A stretch of DNA of 64,000 nucleotides from Maridesulfovibrio salexigens DSM 2638 (GTDB lineage: Bacteria; Desulfobacterota; Desulfovibrionia; Desulfovibrionales; Desulfovibrionaceae): positions 191,501 to 255,500 of the forward strand of contig NC_012881.1 of the NCBI RefSeq assembly GCF_000023445.1, in the 5' to 3' direction. Shown here piece after piece: positions 25,314 to 37,579 of the stretch. Positions within the stretch are counted from its first letter, which is position 1, and each line of letters starts with the position of its first letter. The notes under the pieces are model-generated. The model ran no database searches. It saw nothing but the letters and a program-made list of their open reading frames with translations, and had not been told where the DNA came from. The translations under genes were made by a program, and so were the position numbers.

Positions 25314-26060
25314 ATGGATAAAGGAAAAAAGAAATTAGGTCCGGCTTTTGCCAGATGTTTTCTGCGCTCTTATTTTGCGGGAGCGGGATTCAATACCCGC
25401 GGCTTGCAGAATATAGGCTTTTCCTACGCCATGCAGCCCGGCCTTGAGGCCATCTATGATGACCATGCGGAGCTTGTTAAGGCGCGCAAGCGCTACGTGA
25501 AGCATTACAATTCGCATCCTTTCTGGGCTCCGCTTTTGGTAGCGATTTTTCTGTCTGTCGAGGTACAGATCAGAGATGGACGGTTTCCGGTTTAATTGCT
25601 GGATAAATTAAAAAATACGACCAGCTATACTCTTTCAGCCATCGGTGATTCGGTTTTTTCCGGTAGCGGGCTCATTTTCTGGGCCTTGGCGACTGTGAAT
25701 ATGTTACTGGCTGGTCTTCATTTGCAGGCTATGCTACTCGGAGTACTGATGTTTGTCGGTCTGCAAACGTTCAAGGTATTCACTTTCTGGTCCGGGATAA
25801 ATAAAGGGCTGGGATTTTTGGATGAATTGAAAAGATGGGACTTGATCAACTGGGGAGAGCGGCTTAAATACGCCAACGGTTTTCTCGTTTTGTTGATCTG
25901 GTTTCAACTATGGCCCCGACCGTTGTTTGCATACGACTGGTTCGGGGGCACCGCAGTGCTCGGAGTACTGGGCTGGCTGGTGGCAACCGGTAAAATTGCC
26001 CGCGAAGTAGTGGCAGTGCTGGTGGTTGTTATCGGACTTATGACATTACATATGCTGTGA
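25314..26060 (+). pseudogene. PTS mannose-family EIID component, interrupted by an in-frame TAA
   Basis: Two same-frame open stretches, 25314-25595 and 25596-26060, together read as one EIID membrane component of a mannose/fructose/sorbose phosphotransferase system (about 248 residues). The first part has FLRSYFAGAGFNTRGLQNIGFSYAMQPGL, the second SAIGDSVFSGSGLIFW and three or four membrane helices. They are separated only by TAA at 25593-25595, where the reading would continue FPV-stop-LLDKLK; CAA to TAA would explain it. A TTG follows directly, but no clear ribosome site supports reinitiation. IIA, IIB and IIC are not in view. Gene decay, split subunit or sequencing error remain possible. 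Confidence 0.8.
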
Positions 26061-26101
26061 TTTTTTCTTTTGAAGAAATAAGATATAAGGATTAATAACA
26101 A

Positions 26102-26419
26102 ATGACTGAAGAGAGTGCGCTTCGCGAAGAGACCCCGGCTGGAGGGGAGGCGATTGTCCGGACTGTGGTTGTTAGCAACCAGTTGGGACTGCATGCCCGT
26201 CCGGCGGCAAAACTTGCGCAGGAAGCCCAGAATTATGAAGCGGACATAATGGTTGTCTGCGAATCTCAGGAAGTCGATGCCAAGAGTATTCTTGATGTAC
26301 TCACTTTGGCAGCAGTTCAGGGTAGTGTCCTTGAATTGCGGGCTGACGGTTCCGATGCCGAAGCCGCCCTCGATTGCCTTGAGAGCCTTTTTAAAAACAG
26401 ATTCGGCGAGGAAAAGTAA
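26102..26419 (+). CDS. ptsH: Phosphocarrier protein HPr
   Basis: Carries phosphate from enzyme I to PTS EIIA proteins. 105 residues, longer than the usual 85-90 because of about 18 extra N-terminal residues. The phosphorylated His lies in NQLGLHARPAAKLAQ near residue 31, and the regulatory Ser is in AKSILDVLTLAAVQGS near 61. It abuts ptsI with no gap and follows the interrupted EIID gene. HPr itself appears intact. Confidence 0.93.
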   Translation: MTEESALREETPAGGEAIVRTVVVSNQLGLHARPAAKLAQEAQNYEADIMVVCESQEVDAKSILDVLTLAAVQGSVLELRADGSDAEAALDCLESLFKNRFGEEK

Positions 26420-28205
26420 GTGGCCAGAGCGGTCGTCAACGGAATTTCCGTATCAACAGGTATAGCCATCGGTAAGGCTTTCTTCCTTAACCGCAGTATC
26501 TCATCCAGACTGCCCAGGCAGACTGTGCCTATGCATATGGTGGAGGGTGAGACCGCGCGGATGAAGAAAGGGTTTAGTGATGCAGTGGAAGAGCTCGCAG
26601 CTGTGCGGGAAAAGGTCCCTGAAGAGCTGAAAGAACACCAGTTGATCATCGATTCCCACCTGATGATGCTCAAGGACCCCAAACTGCAATCCTCCGCCCT
26701 TAAATATATCGACGAACTCAAGATCAATGCTGAATGGGCTTTGGACAAGGCTGTAAATGACCTTGAAAAAGCCTTTGGTGCGCTTGAGGATGTCTACATC
26801 CGTGAACGCATGCAGGATGTGCGTCAGGTGGCTTTGCGGGTACAGGCCAAGCTTATTGGCGGTGAGGCTAATCTGCGTCCGGTTGAAGGGCGCGTGGTGC
26901 TCATGGCCCATGACTTGACCCCGGCAGATACCATCGAGCTTGAAGTGAATAAGCTCATGGCATTCGTAACCACACTTGGCGGTAAAACTTCCCATACCGG
27001 GATTCTGGCCCGGACCCTGAACATCCCGGCTCTTGTCGGTGCGGCGGAGTTGGAAAATTCCGTTGTTGACGGTGATCTGGTCATTATTGACGGTCTGGCT
27101 GGAAAGGTGCTGGTTGATCCCTCTGACGAGGAACTGGAGCATTACTATACTCTGGAAACCCAGTTTGATGATTACCAGCGGACGATCATTCGCGGTTGTC
27201 AGCTTCCTGCTGAAACAGAGGACGGCTATAGAGTCCATGTAAATGCGAACATAGAACTTTTCGAAGAAGTTGCGGCAGTAATAGATAACGGCGGTGAGGG
27301 GATCGGCCTTTTCAGGACTGAGTATGCCTACCTCAACCGAACCGACCTGCCCACTGAGGACGAACTGGCAGAGAAGTATTCCGAGCTTGCGGCTATTATG
27401 TCTCCGCGTCCGGTAACCCTGCGAACCCTTGACCTTGGTTCAGATAAATTCATGGCCCATTTCGGGTCACTGGATGAGGCTAACCCGGCTCTTGGACTGC
27501 GGGCTATGCGCTTTTGCCTCAAGCATCAGGAACTTTTCAGGATTCAGCTGCGGGCTATGCTTAGAGCCAGTGTGCATGGCAATGTCATCAATGATGTTTC
27601 CCATGATTTGCGGGCTGAAGGAAGTTTTGCAGGCAAAGTCTGCCCTTGCGCGTGCGCAGCAGGAATTGCTTGAAGAAGGCATTCCCTTCAACAAAGATAT
27701 GCCCATCGGGGTTATGATTGAGCTTCCGGCAGCAGTTATGATTGCCGAGATTCTGGCTCAGGAAGTGGACTTCTTCAGTATCGGTACCAACGACCTGATC
27801 CAGTACAGTCTGGGGATTGACCGCACCAACCCGCATGTATCCTATCTTTATCAGCCGTTGCATCCGGCTGTGGTGCGTTCCATTAAATACGTGGTCGATG
27901 CCGGACACCGGGCCGGTATTGGAGTAAGTCTCTGCGGTGAGGTTGCTTCCGATCCTTACTGCGTCCCGATTCTTATGGGTATGCAGATCGACAGCTTGAG
28001 CCTTACCCCGCAGGCCATTCCCGGCATCAAACGTATTCTCCGTCAGCTGAATATGCAGGAATGCAAGCAGCTGCTTAAAGATGTGCTTGGTTGCCGTACT
28101 GTTAGCAGAATCAACCGTCTTGTTACGGAAAATATTTATAAAAAGTATCCGGAAGAACTGACCTTTTTTGCGTCCCTTCTGGATAATGAAGAGATCACAG
28201 GTTAA
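26420..28205 (+). pseudogene. ptsI: PTS enzyme I with a +1 frameshift
   Basis: Together the two frames make a full 595-residue enzyme I, which takes phosphate from PEP and passes it to HPr. Frame 1 (26420 to about 27586) includes the active-site His in GGKTSHTGILARTLNIPALVG and GLFRTEYAYL. Frame 2 (about 27591 to 28205) supplies FPMICGLKEVLQAKSALA, SIGTNDLIQYSLGIDRTN and the Cys of CGEVASDP. Between GTC (27584) and ATGATG (27591) there are four bases where three are expected, so one base is inserted at 27587-27590. Frame 1 then stops at 27673. No slippery sequence for programmed shifting is visible. Confidence 0.88.
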
Positions 28206-28214
28206 TCAGAAATC

Positions 28215-28682
28215 ATGGCTAAGAAGAAAAAGAAGAGCCCATCTTCAATTGCGCTCAATAAACAGGCCCGCCGTAATTACGAATTCGTGGAAACCCTTGA
28301 GGCCGGACTGGTTCTGAAGGGAACTGAAGTTAAGTCCCTGCGTCAGGGTTTAGTCAGTTTTATGGATGGCTATATTAATTTCAAGGAAGGCGAGGCATGG
28401 CTGGTGGGTATTCATATCGCGCCTTACGATCATGCCGGATACACCCAGCATGAGCCGGACCGTCCGCGTAAGCTGCTGTTGCATGCGCGCGAAATAGAGA
28501 AGTTACAGAGCAGGGTTGAGCAGAAAGGCTTGACCGTTGTTCCGGTCAGATTGTACTTCTCAAGAGGTAAGATCAAGCTTGAGATTGCCCTTGCCAAGGG
28601 CCGTAATGTCCATAACCGCAAGGAAGAACTCAAGCGCAGGGATATAGCAAGAGATACGGCCCGTCAGCTGGCTAATTACTAG
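28215..28682 (+). CDS. smpB: SsrA-binding protein SmpB
   Basis: Partner of tmRNA in rescuing stalled ribosomes. 155 residues with [31 protein letters not shown] and [24 protein letters not shown], both diagnostic, and a lysine-rich start and basic C-terminal tail. Begins 9 bases after the ptsI reading frame, so it is probably in the same transcript. The tmRNA gene is not in the window. Confidence 0.97.
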
Positions 28683-28761
28683 CCGGCCAACGAGCCGTAA
28701 AAAGTTCTCATCCACCCCTTGCCGGTGGGTGGAGAAAGCATGATAAGGGTATAGTAACCTT

Positions 28762-28789
28762 AGTCCGTCAAGGAGCGGACTTATTTTTT
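28762..28789 (+). terminator. Terminator after smpB
   Basis: AGTCCG-8 nt-CGGACT followed by TATTTTTTA. A second hairpin (TTCT-CCACCC / GGGTGGAGAA, 28705-28736) precedes it without a T-run. The T-run overlaps the stop codon of the small gene on the minus strand. Confidence 0.75.
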
Positions 28790-28946
28790 ACTGGAGACCG
28801 GAAACGAGAATGGTAAAAGCCATTGCTGCGCCGACCCAGAAAATTGTTTTAACCATTCCGGTTACGGGGTCGAGTTTCTTTTCGCGGCCATATTCGCTGT
28901 CTTCTGGGGTGAAAACTTCAGTAACAAATGCGCTGATGGTGCTCAT
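28788..28946 (-). CDS. 52-residue single-pass membrane protein
   Basis: A short gene of unknown family. MSTISAFVTEVFTPEDSEYG opens a charged N-terminal half with a conserved-looking GREKKLDPVTG segment, and residues 31-50 form one hydrophobic helix (TIFWVGAAMAFTILVSG). It has a good ribosome site (AGGAGA, 8 bases before the ATG) and is convergent with smpB. The composition is that of a small bitopic protein such as a respiratory-complex accessory subunit (inference). Confidence 0.65.
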   Translation of the reverse strand: MSTISAFVTEVFTPEDSEYGREKKLDPVTGMVKTIFWVGAAMAFTILVSGLQ

Positions 28947-29110
28947 GGTCGTTCTCCTGTAAGCGTGATCAAGATTATAAAATCACGTAGTCAATGAATC
29001 CTTATTGCCCGTTTTCATGTTTTCAATCCAATGGGAATACTCGAACCCTGCCTTTAATATTTCTGATACCATTTTCGACTTTTAAAATGGCATAGCTAAG
29101 TAATTAAAAT

Positions 29111-29992
29111 ATGGAACTATACCAGATAAAAACATTTGTTGTGGTGGCCGAGGAAGGCAATATGACCCGTGCTGCCAAGCGGTTGCATGCCAGCCAGTCC
29201 ACCATCAGCCTGCATATCAAGTCACTTGAAGAAGAATTCGACGTGCGCCTGTTTCTGCGCACTCCCAAAGGTATGCAGCCTACTCCGGAAGGAAAACAGC
29301 TTCTGGAAAAAGCCCGTGATATCCTTGATTCAGTGGAAAAGTTTGAATCGGAAGCCCAGACCTTTAAAGGTGAACTTTCCGGGGTTGCACGTTTAGGCTT
29401 GCAGACCTCGCCGGTATATCTAAGGACTCCGCAGCTGATTAAATTGATTAAGCAGGAGTTTCCGGGGCTGTCCGTGCGTCTGGTGCAGATGCCTACTTGG
29501 ACAATCCGCAGTGACATTGCCGCCCGCAAGCTTGATGGCGGCTTTTTTTATTCCAATTGCCCGCCTGATGAAGTGGATGGTATCCTGCTTGAGAATACCC
29601 TGTTGCATGTGGTCGGGCCGGCCTCGTGGAAAGATCAGATGGAAGATGCCAGTTGGGAAGATCTTTCGAAATTGGATTGGATCTGGACCCCTGAGGAATG
29701 TTCTTTCAACGTAAAGCTCGAAGAAACTTTTTCTTCACGTGATCTTGAAGTTTCCAAATCCATGATTGCCGACAGCGAGGATACTCATAACGCCTTAGTT
29801 AAGTCCGGTAACGGCATTACCGTTATGCGTGCTGACGAAGCGGCTGAAGGCGTGGAAAAGGGCGAATTCTACATCTGGCCCGGAGGACATATCGAGGTAG
29901 GTCTCTATTTCGGATTCCCGCGTAAAAGGGAAAACGATCCCGTGGTTAGGGCACTTTTGGACTGTGTTGAAAAGGTCTGGGAAAAGGCGTAG
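29111..29992 (+). CDS. LysR family transcriptional regulator
   Basis: 293 residues. The N-terminal winged helix-turn-helix is clear (FVVVAEEGNMTRAAKRLHASQSTISLHIKSLE, residues 9-40) and is followed by a periplasmic-binding-protein-like effector domain starting near SGVARLGLQTSP. The inducer is unknown. It precedes, in the same direction, a FAD/Fe-S dehydrogenase pair but with a repeat element in between; regulation of that pair is a guess from proximity. No ribosome site stands out; the start gives the canonical family N-terminus. Confidence 0.92.
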   Translation: MELYQIKTFVVVAEEGNMTRAAKRLHASQSTISLHIKSLEEEFDVRLFLRTPKGMQPTPEGKQLLEKARDILDSVEKFESEAQTFKGELSGVARLGLQTSPVYLRTPQLIKLIKQEFPGLSVRLVQMPTWTIRSDIAARKLDGGFFYSNCPPDEVDGILLENTLLHVVGPASWKDQMEDASWEDLSKLDWIWTPEECSFNVKLEETFSSRDLEVSKSMIADSEDTHNALVKSGNGITVMRADEAAEGVEKGEFYIWPGGHIEVGLYFGFPRKRENDPVVRALLDCVEKVWEKA

Positions 29993-29994
29993 TT

Positions 29995-30092
29995 TTTTGC
30001 CTCCGGCGGCTCTCCGAGGGCCAAAGAAACTTTTTGAAAAAAGTTTCTCTGGACTCTTCAAAAACTTTTATTCGGGCTTCGCCTCTTCAACG
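29995..30092 (+). repeat. Intergenic repeat, copy 3 (full unit)
   Basis: Reverse-complement match to 2268-2362: GCCTCCGGCGGCTCTCCGAGG, then AAAGAAACTTTTT-GAAAAAAGTTTCT hairpin, CTGGACTCTTC and GGGCTTCGCC. It fills the space between the LysR gene and the dehydrogenase start and could act as a terminator hairpin. Confidence 0.8.
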
Positions 30093-30102
30093 CTAAAATT
30101 GT

Positions 30103-31488
30103 ATGAAACAATATCCTGATCAATTATCACGAGCTCATAAGAAATTTTTGCGGAACCTTTTCCCCGACAGGGAATCGAGTTTTGACGACGGTACTTTGCT
30201 GGCCTGCGGCGTTGATGCCAGCCAGCGACACGCAAAACCGCTGGCTTTGGTGCGTCCGCAGGAAACCGCACAGGTTGCGGAGTTGTTAAAGTGGGCTCAG
30301 GCAGAGCGGGTGCCTATCTACCCCCGCGCTCGGGCGACTAATAAAGTCGGGAACTGTGTTCCGGTTCGCCACGGAGTTGTGGTCTCCCTGCTTGATATGA
30401 ATGATATTCTGGATATTGACGGGCGCGATTTTGTGGCAGTCACTCAGCCGGGAGTTATTACAGCTGATCTGCAAAAGGCCGTGGAAGCGCAAGGGCTTTT
30501 CTATCCGCCCGATCCGGCCAGCATGAAAATTTCTACTATCGGTGGAAATATTTCCACCTGTGCCGGGGGTATGCGGGCCGTGAAATACGGAGTTACCCGT
30601 GATTATGTGCTGGGACTTGAAGTGGTCCTGCCCGGAGGTGAAGTGATCCGCACCGGAGGCCGAACCCAGAAAAATGTAGTCGGGCTGAATTTGACCCGGC
30701 TTATGGTCGGTTCTGCCGGAACATTGGGTTTGGTTACTGAAGCTATTGTAAAGCTGTTGCCCTTGCCGGAAACATCCGCATCAGTCTTGGTGGGTTTCAA
30801 AGATTTAGGCGGATGTCTGAATGGAGCGGAGGCTGTATTCGGTTGTGGAATCCTGCCTACAGCTATGGAACTCATGGATCATAATACGATTAGGGCTTTG
30901 GAAATGCATTCTGCTGTACCCTGGCCTGAAGGGACAGGGGGCTTGCTTCTGCTCAAGATCGATGGCTCAGCTGAGTCGGTTAAGACTGACCTTGGGCGTA
31001 TTGAAGAAGCTTTGCGGGCTGTTGCGGTTACCTTTATGGAGCAGGGCAGCGGTGCTGATCAGGAAAGGCTTTGGGAACTGCGCCGGGTGATAAGCCCTGC
31101 GGCGTTCAATCTTGCTCCGGATAAGCAGGGTGAAGATGTTGCTGTGCCGCGAGGCAAAGTTGCCGAGGCTATAAAGGGATATCATGCAATTGGTGAGCAG
31201 CTTGGGCTTACTGTGCTCTGCTTCGGGCATTTGGGTGACGGAAATATCCATGTCAGCACCATGTACGATAAATCTGCCGGAGAGCAAGAGAAGGCTCTTA
31301 AAGCCAAACAAAAAATATTTCAATTGACCCTTGAGCTGGGCGGAACGCTTTCCGGGGAACACGGCATTGGATTGACCAAGGCCAAATATATCAACATGCA
31401 AATGGATAAAACCCAGCAGCGGTTAATGGCAGGTATTAAGAAGACTTTTGATCCTCTGAATATCATGAATCCCGGGAAGGTGGTCTGA
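30103..31488 (+). CDS. FAD-linked 2-hydroxy-acid dehydrogenase (D-lactate/glycolate type)
   Basis: 461 residues of the GlcD/D-lactate dehydrogenase family, which oxidises lactate or glycolate with bound FAD. The FAD-binding half shows ALVRPQETAQVAELLKWA, IYPRARATNKVGN near 80, PPDPASMKISTIGGNISTCAGGMRAVKYG near 135-165 and GTLGLVTEAIVKLLP; the C-terminal part has FGHLGDGNIHV near 375 and GGTLSGEHGIG near 420. Its TGA overlaps the ATG of the Fe-S partner. In this organism type, lactate oxidation feeding the membrane pool is the likely role; substrate is not proven. Confidence 0.9.
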   Translation: MKQYPDQLSRAHKKFLRNLFPDRESSFDDGTLLACGVDASQRHAKPLALVRPQETAQVAELLKWAQAERVPIYPRARATNKVGNCVPVRHGVVVSLLDMNDILDIDGRDFVAVTQPGVITADLQKAVEAQGLFYPPDPASMKISTIGGNISTCAGGMRAVKYGVTRDYVLGLEVVLPGGEVIRTGGRTQKNVVGLNLTRLMVGSAGTLGLVTEAIVKLLPLPETSASVLVGFKDLGGCLNGAEAVFGCGILPTAMELMDHNTIRALEMHSAVPWPEGTGGLLLLKIDGSAESVKTDLGRIEEALRAVAVTFMEQGSGADQERLWELRRVISPAAFNLAPDKQGEDVAVPRGKVAEAIKGYHAIGEQLGLTVLCFGHLGDGNIHVSTMYDKSAGEQEKALKAKQKIFQLTLELGGTLSGEHGIGLTKAKYINMQMDKTQQRLMAGIKKTFDPLNIMNPGKVV

Positions 31489-32636
31489 TGGCGGCTCCTA
31501 AAAGTTGCGTACAATGCGGCAAATGTCTTGAAGTTTGCCCGCTGTTCAAGGCTACCGGAAGGGAAGAGCTGACCCCGCGGGCCAAGTTTTTTCTTGAATC
31601 CGTCTGTTCCGGTAAGGATGCGGGCGAGGAGCTGAGTGAAAAGGATTTCAAATCATTGGCCTCACTCTGTCTTGCTTGTGGACGTTGTGAAAAGAATTGT
31701 CCGCAGCATATGTCCGGCCCTGCTTTGGTTTCTGATCTACGTGCTAAATCAAAGGGCTTTACGCAGTCTTGTTGGGATTTGTGGCTACGCAGTCCCGGTT
31801 TGCTTTGGCCTATGGCTGCGGCTTTATCTAAATTTTCCCCTGAAGTCTTGCCGGAACCGTTTGGTTCAGCCCGTAAGCGGATGCAGGCACTTTTTGCCAA
31901 AAGCCCGGAGCCATGGGCAGAACTTGTGCCTCAGGCTAAATTCGAAGAGCGTAAGGTTGTGCTTTTCAGAGGTTGTGTGGGCCGTTATGCCCGCAAGGAT
32001 TGGGCAGCAAAGGCTGAGCGGTTGATGGACAGTATGGGCTTGATCCGGGCTGAATCCGGGGATTTTAGTTGTTGTGGTTCTTCTTATGGCAGTGCCGGAT
32101 TGCTGGATCGGCAATCCGGGGCAAGGGCGAAAAACATCAAGGTTTGGAAAGATGCGGGCAGTCCTTTACTGATTACTTTTTGCGCTACCTGCCTGAAAGG
32201 GTTGAAAGAGTATACTCTTGATGATTTTTCAGGTGATGAAGAAATGTACGCCAGATGGCAGGAATGCTTGACGCCCTTATCCTCTTTGTTGCTGGATGCT
32301 GAAGTTATTTTGCTCGATAACGCACCGGAGCAGGTAGCCTATCACAAGCCCTGCCATGCCCCGGAAGATGATACGGATCGGACATTGGTTGAAATTATTG
32401 CCGGGAAGCGTCTGCGTCCGGTCCAGGACGGTCTTTGCTGCGGTTTCGGTGGAATTATGCAACTGGGGGCACCTGAACTTTCCAAAGAAGTGGGCGAATA
32501 CTCTTTAGGCCAGTTAACAAAGGGCATGAAATCGGGCGGGCAGATTCTGAGCGGATGTTCCGCTTGTGTGATTCAACTTGTCACTCTTGCAAAAGATGAT
32601 TATTTTGCCTCCCATTGGCTTGATATTTTGAAATAA
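31488..32636 (+). CDS. Fe-S/CCG-domain electron-transfer subunit (GlcF-like)
   Basis: 382 residues; partner of the preceding flavoprotein. Two ferredoxin motifs, CVQCGKCLEVCPLF near 7-20 and CLACGRCEKNCPQH near 62-75, precede the two CCG-type regions (FRGCVGRYARKDW near 165 with SCCGSSYGS near 203, and HKPCHAPEDDTD with LCCGFGGIMQL near 315). It passes electrons from FAD to the quinone side. Translationally coupled by a 1-4 base overlap. The end of the pair is 78 bases before secA. Confidence 0.9.
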   Translation: MAAPKSCVQCGKCLEVCPLFKATGREELTPRAKFFLESVCSGKDAGEELSEKDFKSLASLCLACGRCEKNCPQHMSGPALVSDLRAKSKGFTQSCWDLWLRSPGLLWPMAAALSKFSPEVLPEPFGSARKRMQALFAKSPEPWAELVPQAKFEERKVVLFRGCVGRYARKDWAAKAERLMDSMGLIRAESGDFSCCGSSYGSAGLLDRQSGARAKNIKVWKDAGSPLLITFCATCLKGLKEYTLDDFSGDEEMYARWQECLTPLSSLLLDAEVILLDNAPEQVAYHKPCHAPEDDTDRTLVEIIAGKRLRPVQDGLCCGFGGIMQLGAPELSKEVGEYSLGQLTKGMKSGGQILSGCSACVIQLVTLAKDDYFASHWLDILK

Positions 32637-32714
32637 GTACTTATTAAATAACATCCGTTTATTTTTATTGACGATAATTAGCGGGCCATTCCGCGCTAGG
32701 AAAAAGGAATTTAG

Positions 32715-35228
<2,514 letters not shown>

Positions 35229-35251
35229 CTGCGGTTCTTAATCCAAATATG

Positions 35252-35291
35252 AAAGCCCCTCGGCACTATGTGTCGAGGGGCTTGTTTTTTT
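35252..35291 (+). terminator. secA terminator
   Basis: AAGCCCCTCG / CGAGGGGCTT stem with a 12-nt loop and a GTTTTTTT tail. Confidence 0.92.
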
Positions 35292-35305
35292 GGGATTAGT
35301 TCTGT

Positions 35306-37327
35306 TTAGAATTTTTCGAACTCATCTTCAGAGTAATCGCTGCCCATATCCAGTGCCAGTCCGGAAGATGCTGCATTCTCCGATTGTGAAGCCGACTTTT
35401 CTTTCGGGGCAGCAGGAAGCGCATGGGGAGTGTTGTGGTTCTGGTTGTTAACTCTGAAGAACCCCATCGTCTGCTGCAGTTCTTCAGCCTGACTGGACAG
35501 CTCTTCGGAAGTAGAGGCCATTTCTTCGGAAGCCGAAGCATTCTGCTGGGTAACCTGATCAAGCTGCTGGACAGCCTTGTTGATTTGTTCTGCTCCGCTA
35601 AGCTGCTCGCTGCTTCCGGCTGTGATCTCCTGCACCAGATCAGCGGTACGTTTGATGTCCGGGACCAGTTGAGTCAACATTTCCCCTGCTTTTTCAGCTA
35701 CATCTACAGTGCCGGATGAAAGGTCGCCGATTTCACGGGCGGCTTCACCGCTTCGTTCTGCAAGTTTCCTTACTTCTGCGGCAACGACAGCAAACCCTTT
35801 GCCGTGCTCTCCTGCACGTGCAGCTTCAATTGCTGCGTTCAGGGCCAGCAGGTTTGTCTGGCGGGCTATTTCCTCGATGATGGATATCTTTTCAGCAATA
35901 TTTTTCATGGCATCAACGGCTTGAGTAACTGCTCTACCGCTTTCCTCTGCCTGTTGCGCTGATTGCACGGCAATGCTTTCGGTCTGCTGGGCATTCTCAG
36001 CATTTTGCCTGATGTTGGCGGTCATCTCTTCCATGGAAGAGGAGACCTCTTCAACGTTGGCAGCCTGTTCTGTGGAGGCTTGAGAAAGTGATTCCGCAGT
36101 TGCAGAAAGTTCTTCACTGCCTGAAGCTACATTCTCACTGGCGCTACCCACTTCGCCAACAACTATGGATAGGCGGTTGACCATATTGTTCAAGGCGGCT
36201 GCAAGAACACCTACTTCATCTTTTTGATTGATGTCTAAAGTGCGGGTGAAATCCCCTTGAGCCATGCGCTGTGCAAAACGTACACCCATCTGGATGGGTC
36301 CGGTAATGGCTTTGGTGAGGACAAAAGCGATCAGCATGCCGATGAAAAGGGCGATCAGTGCGCCGCTGATAAGGATGGTGGTTGATGTCTCTATCTGGGC
36401 CAGCATCTTGGATTTCTGGTCTGCCCTGGCTGCGCGGCACTCAGCGTCAGCTTCTCTTGCAGCTTCAACCATAGCTTTTTCAGCTTCAACCTGTTTTTCC
36501 ATCAGTTCGGTATAGCTTTGAAAGTTACTGTAGTAACTTGAAATGGATTTAATAACTGCTGCAACCTGAGCAATGTTACCAGGATTATTGAATCTTTGTT
36601 TCAGGTTATCGGTCAGGTTTTCAATATTGATGATGTCAGTTTTGACCAATTCCAGATATTTTGGGTCGGATGAAATTATATATTCTTTTTCATTTTTGCG
36701 GGCATTAATGAACCATTTGATGGCTCGGTTAGCATCGTCAGCTTTGGACAGTTTATCGGTAATATCCTGCTGTCCCGCATTGTAGACTGAGCCGATGGTC
36801 TGGAATTGCGACCGGATTATTCCACTTTCTATTTTTCGTTTTGTCTCTGCAAGTATGGATTCCAGTTGTTCCTTTTGCTCTGAGCGTACTTTTTCAAGTT
36901 CAGAGAGGGCCGTGCGTGCATATGCGCGCATTGTTTCCATTGTTTCCGCTCTACTGTTCACCAATTCCACATAGCGTGCAAAGGCAGATTCATATTTATT
37001 AACAGCCTGCCCTAATTCAGTCATTTGATCGTGGTTAACTTTTTGTGAGAACTTTTGATTTGTGATTTCTATCTGTTCCCGAAGAGCGCTTATGAATTTC
37101 CTGTGTTTTTGCAGGTAGGTATCGTCTGAACGCAATATGTAGTTTTTTTCACTCATGCGGGTTTCAAGGATAGTGCGGACCATACGGTTAACGTCGTCTG
37201 CCTTGTCGACCCTGTCTTCAATTCCCTGCATGCCGTTATGACCTACATAGGCCATAGCAATTGTTAAGATGATCATGAGTCCAAAACTCAGGCCTAATTT
37301 CATAGCCAGTTTCATGTTTTTCAACAT
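35306..37327 (-). CDS. Methyl-accepting chemotaxis protein with helical bimodular sensor
   Basis: 673-residue inner-membrane chemoreceptor. One membrane helix at 8-28 and another near 315-337 enclose about 280 periplasmic residues with two repeated four-helix modules (each with an MSEKNYI / RKNEKEYI-type segment), the layout of HBM sensor domains that bind organic acids. Then a HAMP domain and a cytoplasmic signalling domain with the tip [32 protein letters not shown]. No C-terminal CheR-binding pentapeptide. AAGGAGG precedes the ATG. The ligand is unknown. Confidence 0.94.
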   Translation of the reverse strand: MLKNMKLAMKLGLSFGLMIILTIAMAYVGHNGMQGIEDRVDKADDVNRMVRTILETRMSEKNYILRSDDTYLQKHRKFISALREQIEITNQKFSQKVNHDQMTELGQAVNKYESAFARYVELVNSRAETMETMRAYARTALSELEKVRSEQKEQLESILAETKRKIESGIIRSQFQTIGSVYNAGQQDITDKLSKADDANRAIKWFINARKNEKEYIISSDPKYLELVKTDIINIENLTDNLKQRFNNPGNIAQVAAVIKSISSYYSNFQSYTELMEKQVEAEKAMVEAAREADAECRAARADQKSKMLAQIETSTTILISGALIALFIGMLIAFVLTKAITGPIQMGVRFAQRMAQGDFTRTLDINQKDEVGVLAAALNNMVNRLSIVVGEVGSASENVASGSEELSATAESLSQASTEQAANVEEVSSSMEEMTANIRQNAENAQQTESIAVQSAQQAEESGRAVTQAVDAMKNIAEKISIIEEIARQTNLLALNAAIEAARAGEHGKGFAVVAAEVRKLAERSGEAAREIGDLSSGTVDVAEKAGEMLTQLVPDIKRTADLVQEITAGSSEQLSGAEQINKAVQQLDQVTQQNASASEEMASTSEELSSQAEELQQTMGFFRVNNQNHNTPHALPAAPKEKSASQSENAASSGLALDMGSDYSEDEFEKF

Positions 37328-37579
37328 AGGAACCTCCTTATGAGGAAATAGCGCTATTATGTATGATATACGTGTCTCGGTTTTAGTTTATAACACACCT
37401 CAAAAGTGGAAAGAAAGGAAAATGTTAAGAAACGATTATATAGCGGATTAAGATACGTTCAGAGCTACGGAATTTTTTTTGGTAAAAATGTATTGATTGA
37501 ATAATCAATGAGGTGTAGAGAGCTGCATCAATTTCGAACATATGGGTGTAAATCCGCTTCTAAAACAATATAAATTACA

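Noticed and set aside
25593-25595. Read-through or recoding of the TAA within EIID
   Set aside because: TAA is not used for selenocysteine or pyrrolysine, and no nearby structure suggesting read-through was seen; a nonsense change or error fits better.
27580-27600. Programmed +1 or -1 frameshifting in ptsI
   Set aside because: No slippery heptamer, no adjacent hairpin and no enzyme I case known to me; the extra base breaks a conserved FPMI region.
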